DNA of 64,000 bases, taken from positions 338,376 to 402,375 of the forward strand of contig LGYU01000013.1 of assembly GCA_001302245.1 (NCBI GenBank), read 5' to 3'. The notes under the pieces were generated by a model, which worked only from the letters and a program-made list of their open reading frames with translations, did not search any database and was not told the DNA's origin. Position numbers and translations under genes: made by a program. The stretch is from Chitinophagaceae bacterium PMP191F. GTDB taxonomy: Bacteria; Bacteroidota; Bacteroidia; Chitinophagales; Chitinophagaceae. Numbering within the stretch: the first letter of the stretch is position 1; the number at the start of each line of letters is the position of its first letter. Positions 1 through 7,661 of this stretch are shown here, piece by piece.

Positions 1-68
1 GTTTTTTTCTGACAAGAACCGGAATATCCTATTGATAACAACAGCAACAGCAGCAGGGAGGTCTTCAT
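1..68 (-). CDS. Start of a probable lipoprotein, cut by the window edge
   Basis: An ATG at 68 reading leftwards opens a frame with no stop before base 1. The 22 visible residues begin M-K-T-S and run into seven consecutive leucines, then a Ser-Gly-Ser-Cys stretch followed by Gln-Lys-Lys. That is the shape of an export signal ending in a rather weak lipobox, so the product is probably an envelope lipoprotein. It diverges from the gene starting at 232, with about 160 bases between them. The rest of the protein lies outside the window, so no function can be given. I infer the call only from the signal-like N-terminus. Confidence 0.5.
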   Translation of the reverse strand, partial: MKTSLLLLLLLSIGYSGSCQKK

Positions 69-231
69 GTATAACACGCAGTTCAGTTATTTTTTTCAAT
101 ATAAAGATTAAATCCGCATAATTGCTGTTCTGCTGCCTGCAATTAGTAAAACCTTAGCAGGATAACAGCAATGAAACAGGGCAATTGGCGTTATTATTGT
201 AACTTTTACTGAATCTAAAGCCTGTTTTGTC

Positions 232-885
232 ATGCGTTGTTTATTGTTTGGTTTGTTAATGATGTCTGTACAGGGCTACGGCCAATGGAAAAGCTATAAA
301 ATCAGCGTGCGGGGCGACACCCTGAACCGTCTTGATATGCAGGGAATGAAACAAGGTCCCTGGTTGAATCATTACGACCAGGTGCGTGGTGAACCCGGCT
401 ATGAAGAGGAAGGCTATTATAAAAATGATCGTAAGGAAGGGGAGTGGAAGTTGTTTAGCCTGCCCGGCGACCTGGTAGGGATTGAGCATTACAAATGGGG
501 TTTTAAAGACGGCATTTGCCAGTATTTTACCATGCATGGTGACGTACGACTGGTGCAGAGCTGGAAAGCCTTAAATCCTGATAAACAATACGATACTATT
601 GAAATTGAGGACCTGGATAAACTGGATAGCTATCGTAAAGTGGTTATCAAAAATGAAGGGGCGGCTATTAAACACGGCACCTGGAAATATTTTGACCCTG
701 AAACTGGTCAGTTGCTGCGTTCTGAAACCTATACTTTGGGTAAACTGGAAGGTGATGGTAAGGCTGCCGCAGCAACAGTAACAGAAAAGAAGGCTACCCC
801 CAAACCCAAAGAGATTGAAGATTTTGAAAAGAAAAATGGTGGTAAAAAGAAAGTGCGGGTTCGTGACGGAAGCACCGGTGGGTAG
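232..885 (+). CDS. Secreted MORN/YwqK-like repeat protein
   Basis: This 217-residue protein starts with a short hydrophobic signal-like stretch (residues 1-18, ending near Gly-Tyr-Gly-Gln) and should be exported. Its body holds repeated short units with a Gly-x-Trp core preceded by Tyr or acidic residues (KQGPW near 42, KEGEW near 68, KHGTW near 142). These resemble the MORN-like units of the YwqK antitoxin family, common in Bacteroidota. The C-terminal 40 residues are rich in Lys, Glu and Thr and look disordered. The gene stands alone between a divergent lipoprotein and an SPFH operon, and a strong dyad terminator follows it. A sequence one mismatch from the TAnnTTTG -7 element lies near 200. 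The cellular role is unknown; only the repeat type is supported. Confidence 0.6.
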   Translation: MRCLLFGLLMMSVQGYGQWKSYKISVRGDTLNRLDMQGMKQGPWLNHYDQVRGEPGYEEEGYYKNDRKEGEWKLFSLPGDLVGIEHYKWGFKDGICQYFTMHGDVRLVQSWKALNPDKQYDTIEIEDLDKLDSYRKVVIKNEGAAIKHGTWKYFDPETGQLLRSETYTLGKLEGDGKAAAATVTEKKATPKPKEIEDFEKKNGGKKKVRVRDGSTGG

Positions 886-915
886 ATAAAGGATTGAATA
901 AGAAATCGATACATA

Positions 916-950
916 AAAAGCAGCAGGGAATTTCCCTGCTGCTTTTGTTT
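916..950 (+). terminator. Intrinsic terminator after the MORN-like gene
   Basis: A 13-bp perfect stem (916-928 with 934-946) encloses a 5-base loop. The A-tract on the left and T-tract on the right let it work in either direction. It lies 31 bases after the stop at 885. Confidence 0.8.
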
Positions 951-1031
951 TAGTACTACCTGGTAATGATTACCGGTTGGCGGGTAGCAACACCTTCTAG
1001 GGGTTTATTTTTCCATATATACAGTTGGACT

Positions 1032-1061
1032 TTGAAGTTTTAAATGCATGATGTATTTTTG
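1032..1061 (+). promoter_or_regulatory. Bacteroidota-type promoter for the SPFH operon
   Basis: TTG at 1032-1034, a 19-base spacer and TATTTTTG at 1054-1061 match the Bacteroidota housekeeping promoter (-33 TTG, -7 TAnnTTTG). Transcription would begin near 1068. That is too close for the ATG at 1070 and argues for translation from the ATG at 1094. Confidence 0.65.
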
Positions 1062-1093
1062 ATATCAAAATGATATCATTTAAAACTAAGCAT

Positions 1094-1960
1094 ATGGAAA
1101 AAGTCTTTAAACCCCTCTCCGGCTATCTTGCCCTGTCGCTTGCCATCCTTGGCTTTATTGGCGGTTTTATATTGTTATTTACCATACAATACACGGGTGT
1201 ATTGGGTGTTGTGGCCGGTATTTTACTGATACTGGGCTGTATCTTCCTTTTTAAGGGTGTTATGGTGGTCAATCCCAATCATTCACGGGTATGCGTGTTT
1301 TTCGGAAAATATATTGGTACCGTAAAGGAAAACGGGCTACTGTGGGTGAATCCCTTTTTTGTAACGAATAAAATAAGCCTGCGTGCACAGAACCTGGAAA
1401 GTTCAAAACTGAAGGTGAATGATAAAATGGGTAACCCTATTGAAATTGCTGCTGTGATTGTATGGCAGGTACATGATACTTACAAAGCTGCATTTGAAGT
1501 AGCGGATTACGACCATTATGTAAAAATCCAGAGCGAGGCAGCTATTCGTCACCTGGCTACCAGTTGTCCTTATGACCACATGGAAGATGAAAATGCGGTC
1601 ATTACCCTACGCGATGGTGGTGAGCAGGTAAATGAATTACTGGAAAAAGAATTGAATGAGCGTTTGGCCCCTGCCGGTATCATTGTCAAAGAAGCACGCA
1701 TCAGTCACCTTGCATACGCAGCTGAAATTGCGGGTGCTATGTTGCAGCGTCAACAGGCTACTGCCATTGTTGCTGCGCGTATCAAGATTGTAGAAGGAGC
1801 TGTAGGAATGGTGGAACTGGCATTGGAGCAGTTATCCAAAAAAGCCATTGTGCAACTGGACGAAGAAAAGAAAGCAGCTATGGTAAGCAACCTGATGGTG
1901 GTATTATGCGGCGAAAGAGGTGCTCAACCTATTTTGAATACGGGTACATTGTATCAATAG
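1094..1960 (+). CDS. SPFH/band-7 domain membrane protein
   Basis: The 288-residue product has two hydrophobic segments near the N-terminus, a short conserved V-N-P-N-H-S-R-V stretch, and then a band-7/stomatin-type domain rich in beta structure and amphipathic helix. SPFH proteins form membrane-associated ring or microdomain assemblies; no enzymatic activity is expected. I chose the ATG at 1094 because the promoter predicts a start of transcription near 1068, which excludes the ATG at 1070 (8 codons upstream, same frame). It is the first gene of a tight operon with a small membrane protein 7 bases downstream and an Arc-type protein after that. This three-gene order suggests one unit, but the function is not established. 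Confidence 0.85.
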   Translation: MEKVFKPLSGYLALSLAILGFIGGFILLFTIQYTGVLGVVAGILLILGCIFLFKGVMVVNPNHSRVCVFFGKYIGTVKENGLLWVNPFFVTNKISLRAQNLESSKLKVNDKMGNPIEIAAVIVWQVHDTYKAAFEVADYDHYVKIQSEAAIRHLATSCPYDHMEDENAVITLRDGGEQVNELLEKELNERLAPAGIIVKEARISHLAYAAEIAGAMLQRQQATAIVAARIKIVEGAVGMVELALEQLSKKAIVQLDEEKKAAMVSNLMVVLCGERGAQPILNTGTLYQ

Positions 1961-1967
1961 CAATATC

Positions 1968-2486
1968 ATGGCACGTAATAAGCTTACAGGTACTATAGCG
2001 TTTAAAGAAAGGCAGCAGTTCAGGCAGGCATGGCTATGGACGCTTATTTTCTTCAGTGCTGTTGGCAGCCTTGTTTTATTGCTGGTACTGGGTTTGGATG
2101 ATCTCAGAAAAGGAAAGCCGGGCGTACTGAATGCGTTGGGAATAGTAAGTGGTATACATTTGATCAACCTGTCTTTATTCTATTATACCTGTCTGGAAAC
2201 GCATGTAACAGATGCCGGCATATTTTACCGGTGGAGACCTTTTTTCAGAAGTTATAATGTTATTGCCTGGTCTGAGATACAGGAGGTGATTGTACGAAAG
2301 TATACTTTGATGAATTTTGGTTATCATGTCTCCAAAGAATATGGCAAAGTGTATAATACAGATGGAGGCAAGGGTATACAACTGATATTGCAGAATGGCA
2401 AAAAAGTGTTTATCGGTTCACAGCGGATCGCCGCACTGGAATCGGCTATTGGTGAATTTAAAGAGGTCTCTGTTCAATTGAAATAG
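1968..2486 (+). CDS. Small membrane protein with a PH-like C-terminal half
   Basis: This 172-residue protein has two hydrophobic segments (about residues 24-44 and 55-75) followed by a soluble region. That region, about residues 78-165, has a beta-rich pattern (a V-T-D-A-G-I-F-Y-R-W stretch, then I-A-W-S-E-I-Q-E-V) typical of bacterial PH-like membrane proteins. It begins 7 bases after the SPFH gene and almost certainly shares its transcript, so it may act on or with the SPFH assembly. No catalytic motif is visible. The PH-like assignment is by pattern only. Confidence 0.65.
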   Translation: MARNKLTGTIAFKERQQFRQAWLWTLIFFSAVGSLVLLLVLGLDDLRKGKPGVLNALGIVSGIHLINLSLFYYTCLETHVTDAGIFYRWRPFFRSYNVIAWSEIQEVIVRKYTLMNFGYHVSKEYGKVYNTDGGKGIQLILQNGKKVFIGSQRIAALESAIGEFKEVSVQLK

Positions 2487-2509
2487 GGAGTATTAAAAAA
2501 ATACAGCGT

Positions 2510-2710
2510 GTGAGTTCAAAGAAAAATTTTGTACTGCGGTTGGACGAAGACTCGTTCAAAGCCCTGGAAAAATGGGCTGCAGATGAGTTTCGCAGTGTAA
2601 ACGGTCAACTGGAATGGATCATTGACCGGGCATTGAAAGAGGCGGGACGTAAAAGGACAGCTTCTGAAAATACCGGTGAAGGACCGCAGGATACAAGTGC
2701 GCAGACATAA
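2510..2710 (+). CDS. Arc-family ribbon-helix-helix DNA-binding protein
   Basis: This 66-residue protein starts at a GTG. Residues 4-47 match the Arc repressor layout: a short strand (N-F-V-L-R-L), a first helix, the conserved R-S-V-N turn, then a second helix ending in K-E-A-G-R. Arc-type proteins bind DNA as dimers through the paired strands. The last 20 residues are polar and probably disordered. It is the third gene of the SPFH operon. Its DNA target is not visible, and a role in autoregulating this operon is inference only. Confidence 0.75.
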   Translation: MSSKKNFVLRLDEDSFKALEKWAADEFRSVNGQLEWIIDRALKEAGRKRTASENTGEGPQDTSAQT

Positions 2711-2738
2711 TGTTTCACCACCTTAAACTGATCTTATT

Positions 2739-2816
2739 ATGAGAAATACGATGCTTTTTTTCTGGATACCGGTTATTGTTGCCTTAATGACTATGTGTTT
2801 GCGTTCATGTCACTAA
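2739..2816 (+). CDS. Possible 25-residue membrane peptide
   Basis: ATG at 2739 opens a 25-codon frame ending TAA at 2816. The peptide is a single hydrophobic stretch with a charged start (M-R-N-T) and ends Arg-Ser-Cys-His. It lies 28 bases after the Arc-like gene and before the shared terminator, so it would be transcribed with the operon. It could be a real small membrane peptide or chance. There is no further evidence. Confidence 0.25.
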   Translation: MRNTMLFFWIPVIVALMTMCLRSCH

Positions 2817-2891
2817 ACTAATATGATGGTTGTGACTGATCGTTATGACACTATCTAAAATGTTTAATTGTTTTTGTTTACCGGATATATT

Positions 2892-2928
2892 AAAAAAGTG
2901 CGAATGAATAATTCATTCGCACTTTTTT
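2892..2928. terminator. Bidirectional terminator between convergent operons
   Basis: A perfect 17-bp stem (2892-2908 with 2912-2928) has a 3-base loop, with A-tract and T-tract ends. It sits between the Arc-like gene (+) and the M1 peptidase (-) and can serve both. Confidence 0.85.
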
Positions 2929-2948
2929 AATGTTAGTGGACCTGTTTA

Positions 2949-5333
2949 TTAGAATCCTTTCTTTTTTTCTTCTGCTTTCTGCATCGGGTTAGAACCCGTT
3001 GACTGGCCACGTGCCTGTTGTCTTTGTTTGAACAGCGTGAATTTGGAAGGTGCTGCTATAGTGCCCCACCCGTTGTTGCTTTCATCAATATCAGCAGTTT
3101 CACGATAGGGATCGAGTTTGATAGAGGCCACTTCTTTATCTTTCATAAAGGTTTGTACCACTTTCTGCTCGTTCAAACGCCATACCTGTGCAGGAATGCG
3201 TGTTACTTCTTTTGAACCGTCTTTGTATGTCCATTCAATGATGATGGGCATTACAAGTCCGCCCTTATTGCTGAAGCTCAGTTCATAAAAATGTTTGCCG
3301 GCTACTTTCTGTTTGGTTGCATCATCTGCAGCGTCGCTACCCATGCTTATTTTGACAGGGGCTTTGCTGGAGTCGTATGCTTCCAGTCCGCGGGCATATC
3401 TCCAGTAGAAATCGCGCAGTGTAGTATCTGCGTCTACTTCAAAAGTGATCTTTTTATCTTCTGCGTTGCGGGTTTTGGATATATCAGTATTATACAGGCT
3501 GCCCATGGGTTTGTCTACGCCACGCATTACAGTAGTATCGCGTTGAGCAGGAGTTGCGTTTATATCAGCTACAAAGTATTTAACGCTGTCCAGCGCAATA
3601 TCACAGGCATCTGTACCAAAGAACCAACCTCTCCAGAACCAGTCAAGATCTTCACCGGATGCGTCTTCCATAGTACGGAAGAAGTCGGCAGGTTCAGGAT
3701 GTTTGAAAGCCCATCGTCTTGCATATTCTTTGAAGGAATAATCAAACAGCTCGCGACCCATAATGGTTTCACGCAATATATTTAAACCAGTAGCGGGTTT
3801 AGTGTATGCGTTGGGACCAAAGCCAATAATGTTCTCTGAATTGGACATAATAGGCTCCAACTGGTTTTTGGGCAGCTTCATGTAGTCAACAATTGCCCAG
3901 GCTGGTCCTTTACCACGTACAGGGAATTTGTTGTCCCATAACTCTTCGGTCAGGTATTCTACAAAAGAGTTGAGGCCTTCATCCATCCAGCTCCATTGAC
4001 GTTCGTCGCTGTTGATGATCATAGGGAAGAAGTTGTGACCTACTTCGTGAATAACAACACCCAGCATGCCGTATTTGGTAGCTTCGTTGTAAGTACCGTC
4101 TTTTTCTGTGCGGCCATAGTTGAAGCAGATCATGGGATATTCCATACCATTGGATGCTTCTACACTCTGTGCAACAGGGTAGGGGAACGGAATGGTGAAC
4201 TTGGAATATGTTTTTATGGTATGTGCAACTGCTTTGGTTGAGTATTTACGATACAGGTTGTAGGCTTCTTTACCATAATAGCTCATGCACATTACCTTTT
4301 TCCCTTCTACGTAAGCAGGCATGGCGTCCATTACAAATTTGCGTGAAGAACCCCAGGCAAAGTCGCGTACATTGTCTGCTTTGAAAATCCAGGTTTTTTT
4401 AGCCTTGCTTTTTTGCGTTTCCGCTTTTTTAGCTTCATCCAGTGTTACGATCTCAACAACATCTTTGGCAGTTTGTGCTTTTGCCCAGCGGCCCAATTGC
4501 GCGGGTGATAATACGGCTGCATAGTTCTGGCATTCGCCGGTAGCGCCGATTACGTGATCGGCCGGTACTGTCATTTGCACTTTGAAGTTGCCAAAGGTCA
4601 GCGCAAATTCACCGCGACCGGTAAACTGGTGATTCTGCCAGCCTACTACGTCACTGTACACACACAAACGGGGGTACCATTGTGTCATGGTGAACAGGTA
4701 GTTGCCGTCTTCAGGAAAAAATTCGTATCCGCCACGACCACCATATTTCATGCGGTCGGCAATTTTGTAATTCCAGTTCAGATTAAAGGAGAATTTCTGA
4801 CCCGGTTTTAAAGGCGCGGGCAGTTCAACACGCATCATGGTTTTATTGATGGTGTATTTCAGTGGCTTACCGGTAATGTCTGCAATCTTTACAATGTTGA
4901 AACCATAGCCGTTGTCAGACTTGGCTTCTTCCATTTTATCTACCGTAGCAGCATTCAGTTGCCTGGGCATGCTGTTGCTGGTCTGATAATTGGCATTGTT
5001 AACCGTGCTGTGCTGATTTTCGTCTAACTGCAGCCATAGGTAGGTCAGTTCGTTGGGCGAATTGTTGAAATAGGTAACCAGTTCAGAACCGGTTAATTTC
5101 TGGTTCACTTCGTCCAGCTCACATTTAATATCATAATCGCAACGTTGCTGCCAGTATTTAGGACCGGGAGCACCGCTGGCTGTGCGATATTCATTGGGGG
5201 TTGGCAGAATAATTCCCAGTTGCTCAAATTTGTTACCATGATTGGAGCCGGGGTTATTCTGAATGTTCTGGGCCTGTAAGCCACTAAACAATCCCAATAG
5301 TCCGCCTGCAGCTAATAATAACTGCTTTCTCAT
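2949..5333 (-). CDS. Secreted M1-family zinc metallopeptidase
   Basis: The 794-residue protein has a signal peptide (M-R-K-Q-L-L-L to L-Q-A-Q) and an M1 aminopeptidase-type catalytic core. The zinc site is H-E-V-G-H at residues 429-433 with the third ligand Glu at 452, giving HExxH-x18-E. Upstream, N-G-M-E-Y takes the place of the GxMEN exopeptidase motif. M1 enzymes release N-terminal amino acids; this one should act in the periplasm or at the surface. I chose the ATG at 5333 because the upstream in-frame ATG at 5366 would put 11 extra residues before a normal signal peptide. From 5333 the gene still overlaps the 3' end of the HupE-like gene by 50 bases, so the two are cotranscribed. Confidence 0.9.
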   Translation of the reverse strand: MRKQLLLAAGGLLGLFSGLQAQNIQNNPGSNHGNKFEQLGIILPTPNEYRTASGAPGPKYWQQRCDYDIKCELDEVNQKLTGSELVTYFNNSPNELTYLWLQLDENQHSTVNNANYQTSNSMPRQLNAATVDKMEEAKSDNGYGFNIVKIADITGKPLKYTINKTMMRVELPAPLKPGQKFSFNLNWNYKIADRMKYGGRGGYEFFPEDGNYLFTMTQWYPRLCVYSDVVGWQNHQFTGRGEFALTFGNFKVQMTVPADHVIGATGECQNYAAVLSPAQLGRWAKAQTAKDVVEIVTLDEAKKAETQKSKAKKTWIFKADNVRDFAWGSSRKFVMDAMPAYVEGKKVMCMSYYGKEAYNLYRKYSTKAVAHTIKTYSKFTIPFPYPVAQSVEASNGMEYPMICFNYGRTEKDGTYNEATKYGMLGVVIHEVGHNFFPMIINSDERQWSWMDEGLNSFVEYLTEELWDNKFPVRGKGPAWAIVDYMKLPKNQLEPIMSNSENIIGFGPNAYTKPATGLNILRETIMGRELFDYSFKEYARRWAFKHPEPADFFRTMEDASGEDLDWFWRGWFFGTDACDIALDSVKYFVADINATPAQRDTTVMRGVDKPMGSLYNTDISKTRNAEDKKITFEVDADTTLRDFYWRYARGLEAYDSSKAPVKISMGSDAADDATKQKVAGKHFYELSFSNKGGLVMPIIIEWTYKDGSKEVTRIPAQVWRLNEQKVVQTFMKDKEVASIKLDPYRETADIDESNNGWGTIAAPSKFTLFKQRQQARGQSTGSNPMQKAEEKKKGF

Positions 5334-5931
5334 TGTGTGTAGTTTTATTATAAGGAAATCTATCATACGCCCAGGCTAAGGAGAGTATCAATATCACTGC
5401 AGATGCTATCCGCAACCACCAAAGGTTTGACAAGCGGATGACACGTACAACCAGCAGTGACAGCGACAGTATTACCAGTACCACCAGTAATTGTGCTGCT
5501 TCGATACCCAGGTTAAAAGCCAGTAAATGTGTCACCAGACCTTCTTTCCCTTCCAGGCTCAGAAATTGACCTGCAAAGGCCAAGCCGTGGATCAACCCAA
5601 AAAATAAGGCAAAAAAGTAAATCACCGGAAGATGATTGGTGCGGGTACCTGCTGTATTTCGCTGCAGCAGATTATTGATGCAGGTGGCGGCAATGGTAAG
5701 CGGGATCAGGAATTCGATCCAGGCCGAAGGAAACTGTACAATGCCCAGCGCACTGAGCGCCAGGGTTACCGAATGACCAATAGTGAACGCGGTAACCAGT
5801 ATTACTACCTTTTTCCAGTCCTGCCACTGATAACGCAGGCAAAGGGCTGCTACGAACAGAATATGGTCCATAGCATCCGGTGTAAGGATATGTTCTATCC
5901 CCAATTGAAAATAAAGTGTAAAATCCTGCAT
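5284..5931 (-). CDS. HupE/UreJ-like integral membrane protein
   Basis: The 215-residue protein has about six membrane segments with the histidine-bearing motifs of the HupE/UreJ_2 group: D-A-M-D-H-I-L-F near the N-terminus, G-H-S-V-T in the second helix and G-L-I-H-G-L-A-F-A-G in the middle. Classical HupE/UreJ proteins move nickel or cobalt for hydrogenase or urease, but no such enzymes are present here. In this branch the gene neighbours an M1 peptidase and a DUF6702 protein, so metal supply for the zinc peptidase or another envelope role is possible (inference). Its last 50 bases overlap the M1 coding start. Confidence 0.8.
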   Translation of the reverse strand: MQDFTLYFQLGIEHILTPDAMDHILFVAALCLRYQWQDWKKVVILVTAFTIGHSVTLALSALGIVQFPSAWIEFLIPLTIAATCINNLLQRNTAGTRTNHLPVIYFFALFFGLIHGLAFAGQFLSLEGKEGLVTHLLAFNLGIEAAQLLVVLVILSLSLLVVRVIRLSNLWWLRIASAVILILSLAWAYDRFPYNKTTHNEKAVIISCRRTIGIV

Positions 5932-5990
5932 GTGACAGATATGATGTCAAAATAAATAAGAGATTTGTAATAGAAAAATTTTGATGTTTA

Positions 5991-6524
5991 ATGGTACTAC
6001 TCCTGTATAAATGGTCTTGTTTTTTATCAATTTTCCTGTCTGCGGGCAATATACCTCCCTTGCCTGTAAAAACGGCAACGCACCCGCTGTATATCAGTGT
6101 AACAGAGATCAACCACAATGCGAAGGATAAAACACTGGAAATAAGCTGTAAAATATTTACCGATGATTTTGAAAAAGCGCTTTCAGAGCAATATCACCGT
6201 AAAGCGGATTTTTTCAGCCAGCAGCATAAAAGCGAGCTTGACAAAGATGTTACCAGCTATATCAAAAAAAGGTTGATCATCAGCCTGGATGGTAAACCCG
6301 TAACGCTGGAATATGTAGGCTTTGAACGTGAGAATGATGCTGTGTGGAGCTATTTCCAGGTAAGTAATGTGTCTGTCCCACGCAAAATAAATATTGTAAA
6401 TACGCTGCTGTACGAAACATACGAAAAACAGATCAACCTGATGCATGTAACGGTAGGGGGAAACCGGAAAAGTACCAGACTGAATAACCCCGACCAAGAA
6501 GCAGTACTGGAGTTTTCAAAGTAA
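5991..6524 (+). CDS. DUF6702-type exported protein
   Basis: This 177-residue protein has an N-terminal hydrophobic export signal (about residues 1-18). A mature region follows, beginning near the conserved H-P-L-Y-I-S-V-T-E-I-N motif and continuing with K-T-L-E-I-S-C-K-I-F-T-D-D-F-E. This matches the uncharacterised DUF6702 family, mostly from Bacteroidota. It diverges from the HupE-like gene with 59 bases between them, so the two promoters share that gap. The grouping with HupE-like and M1 genes suggests a common envelope function, not yet known. An ATG start at 5991 gives a plausible signal peptide. Confidence 0.75.
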   Translation: MVLLLYKWSCFLSIFLSAGNIPPLPVKTATHPLYISVTEINHNAKDKTLEISCKIFTDDFEKALSEQYHRKADFFSQQHKSELDKDVTSYIKKRLIISLDGKPVTLEYVGFERENDAVWSYFQVSNVSVPRKINIVNTLLYETYEKQINLMHVTVGGNRKSTRLNNPDQEAVLEFSK

Positions 6525-6540
6525 TTAACAGATACTGGAA

Positions 6541-6590
6541 AGTCTGAAAACAGCAAGGTCGGTTTTCCGAACGCTGTCTTCAGACTTCGT
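6541..6590. terminator. Terminator hairpin between convergent genes
   Basis: Left arm 6541-6554 and right arm 6573-6586 form a mostly paired stem with the outer 7-8 bp perfect. A T-rich run follows on the + strand. It separates the DUF6702 gene from the esterase lipoprotein. Confidence 0.6.
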
Positions 6591-6609
6591 TATTTTTCTG
6601 CAATATTGT

Positions 6610-7476
6610 TTACTTGGCTACTGCTGCCCTGGTGTATTGCAGCATCCACTCGTACATGTTCATATTATTTTCTTTGGTATCAGGATTGGTGGCTTTGGTC
6701 CACGCATCGTGACCACCTTTCGCCCATAAAGTGAGTTTGGGTGCAGGATTGGCGCTGAAGCTATTGAGTTTATTGATCCAGCCTTTGGAATTGTTTACAC
6801 TTACTGTAGGATCATCTTCATTGTGGAATGCCCATACAGGCAGGTGAGCATTTACAATTTGTTTGGCCTTGGTATCTGATTCAGAGGAAGCTCCGCAGAT
6901 AGGCACAATAGCGGCTAAGCGACTGGCGTACGCTGCACCAAAATCCCAGGTCACACCTCCGCCCATACTTAAACCACTTACATAAATACGTGTAGTATCG
7001 ATACGGTATTTGGAAATAGCATAATTCACCATGGTATTCACATCAGCCGGTGATGGCCATGCTTTGAACTGCGGTGAAATAACGATGAATGAATAGCTTT
7101 TACCATTTACAGTAAAACTGGCGGGGAATTTTTTGTTTTTGATCAGTGCCGGTACACCATTGTTGGCGGCGGCTGCAAGATTGGAGGAACCATTACCCAA
7201 TTCTCCGATGCCATGAATGAAAATAATTAACGGGTAGGTTTTAGTAGTAGAGTCATACAAAGCAGGCAGTGCTTCCATATAACCGCCTATATTACTGTTC
7301 ACATCTACTGTAATTCCTTTCTGAACAGCAGGCTGGGTTTCTACTACATTGTTGTTGGGATTTTCCCGGTTTTCACGGGTTTCATTGGTAATGACTGTAT
7401 CAGATTTTTTACAGCCAATGACATATACGCATAGCGTCAAAAGCAGTACTGGCGTACTCCTGAGTAAGTTTTTCAT
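6610..7476 (-). CDS. Lipoprotein esterase of the alpha/beta hydrolase fold
   Basis: The 288-residue protein has a lipoprotein signal ending V-I-G-C, with Cys22 as the lipidation site. The mature part is an esterase like PHB-depolymerase/LpqC-type enzymes. It has an oxyanion strand near H-G-I-G-E, a nucleophile elbow G-L-S-M-G-G with Ser170, an acid residue in N-E-D-D-P, and the catalytic His in G-G-H-D-A-W. It should hydrolyse esters at the cell surface or in the periplasm; the natural substrate cannot be told. The gene stands alone, convergent with the DUF6702 gene and divergent from dacB. Confidence 0.8.
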   Translation of the reverse strand: MKNLLRSTPVLLLTLCVYVIGCKKSDTVITNETRENRENPNNNVVETQPAVQKGITVDVNSNIGGYMEALPALYDSTTKTYPLIIFIHGIGELGNGSSNLAAAANNGVPALIKNKKFPASFTVNGKSYSFIVISPQFKAWPSPADVNTMVNYAISKYRIDTTRIYVSGLSMGGGVTWDFGAAYASRLAAIVPICGASSESDTKAKQIVNAHLPVWAFHNEDDPTVSVNNSKGWINKLNSFSANPAPKLTLWAKGGHDAWTKATNPDTKENNMNMYEWMLQYTRAAVAK

Positions 7477-7661
7477 AAGGGTATGAATTTTTATTTTTTT
7501 AATTCACAGGTACGATCGTTGTCAAAGATGGTGCCATTTTCCGGCCTGGTCAAGCGTATAAATAAGAGAAAAGTTAAAACAGTATTTTTACTGCCGGGTA
7601 TCGGATAATTTCCATGAATATTACTAAGATTGATCATTTTTTAAAAGCAGATCTTTAGTGT

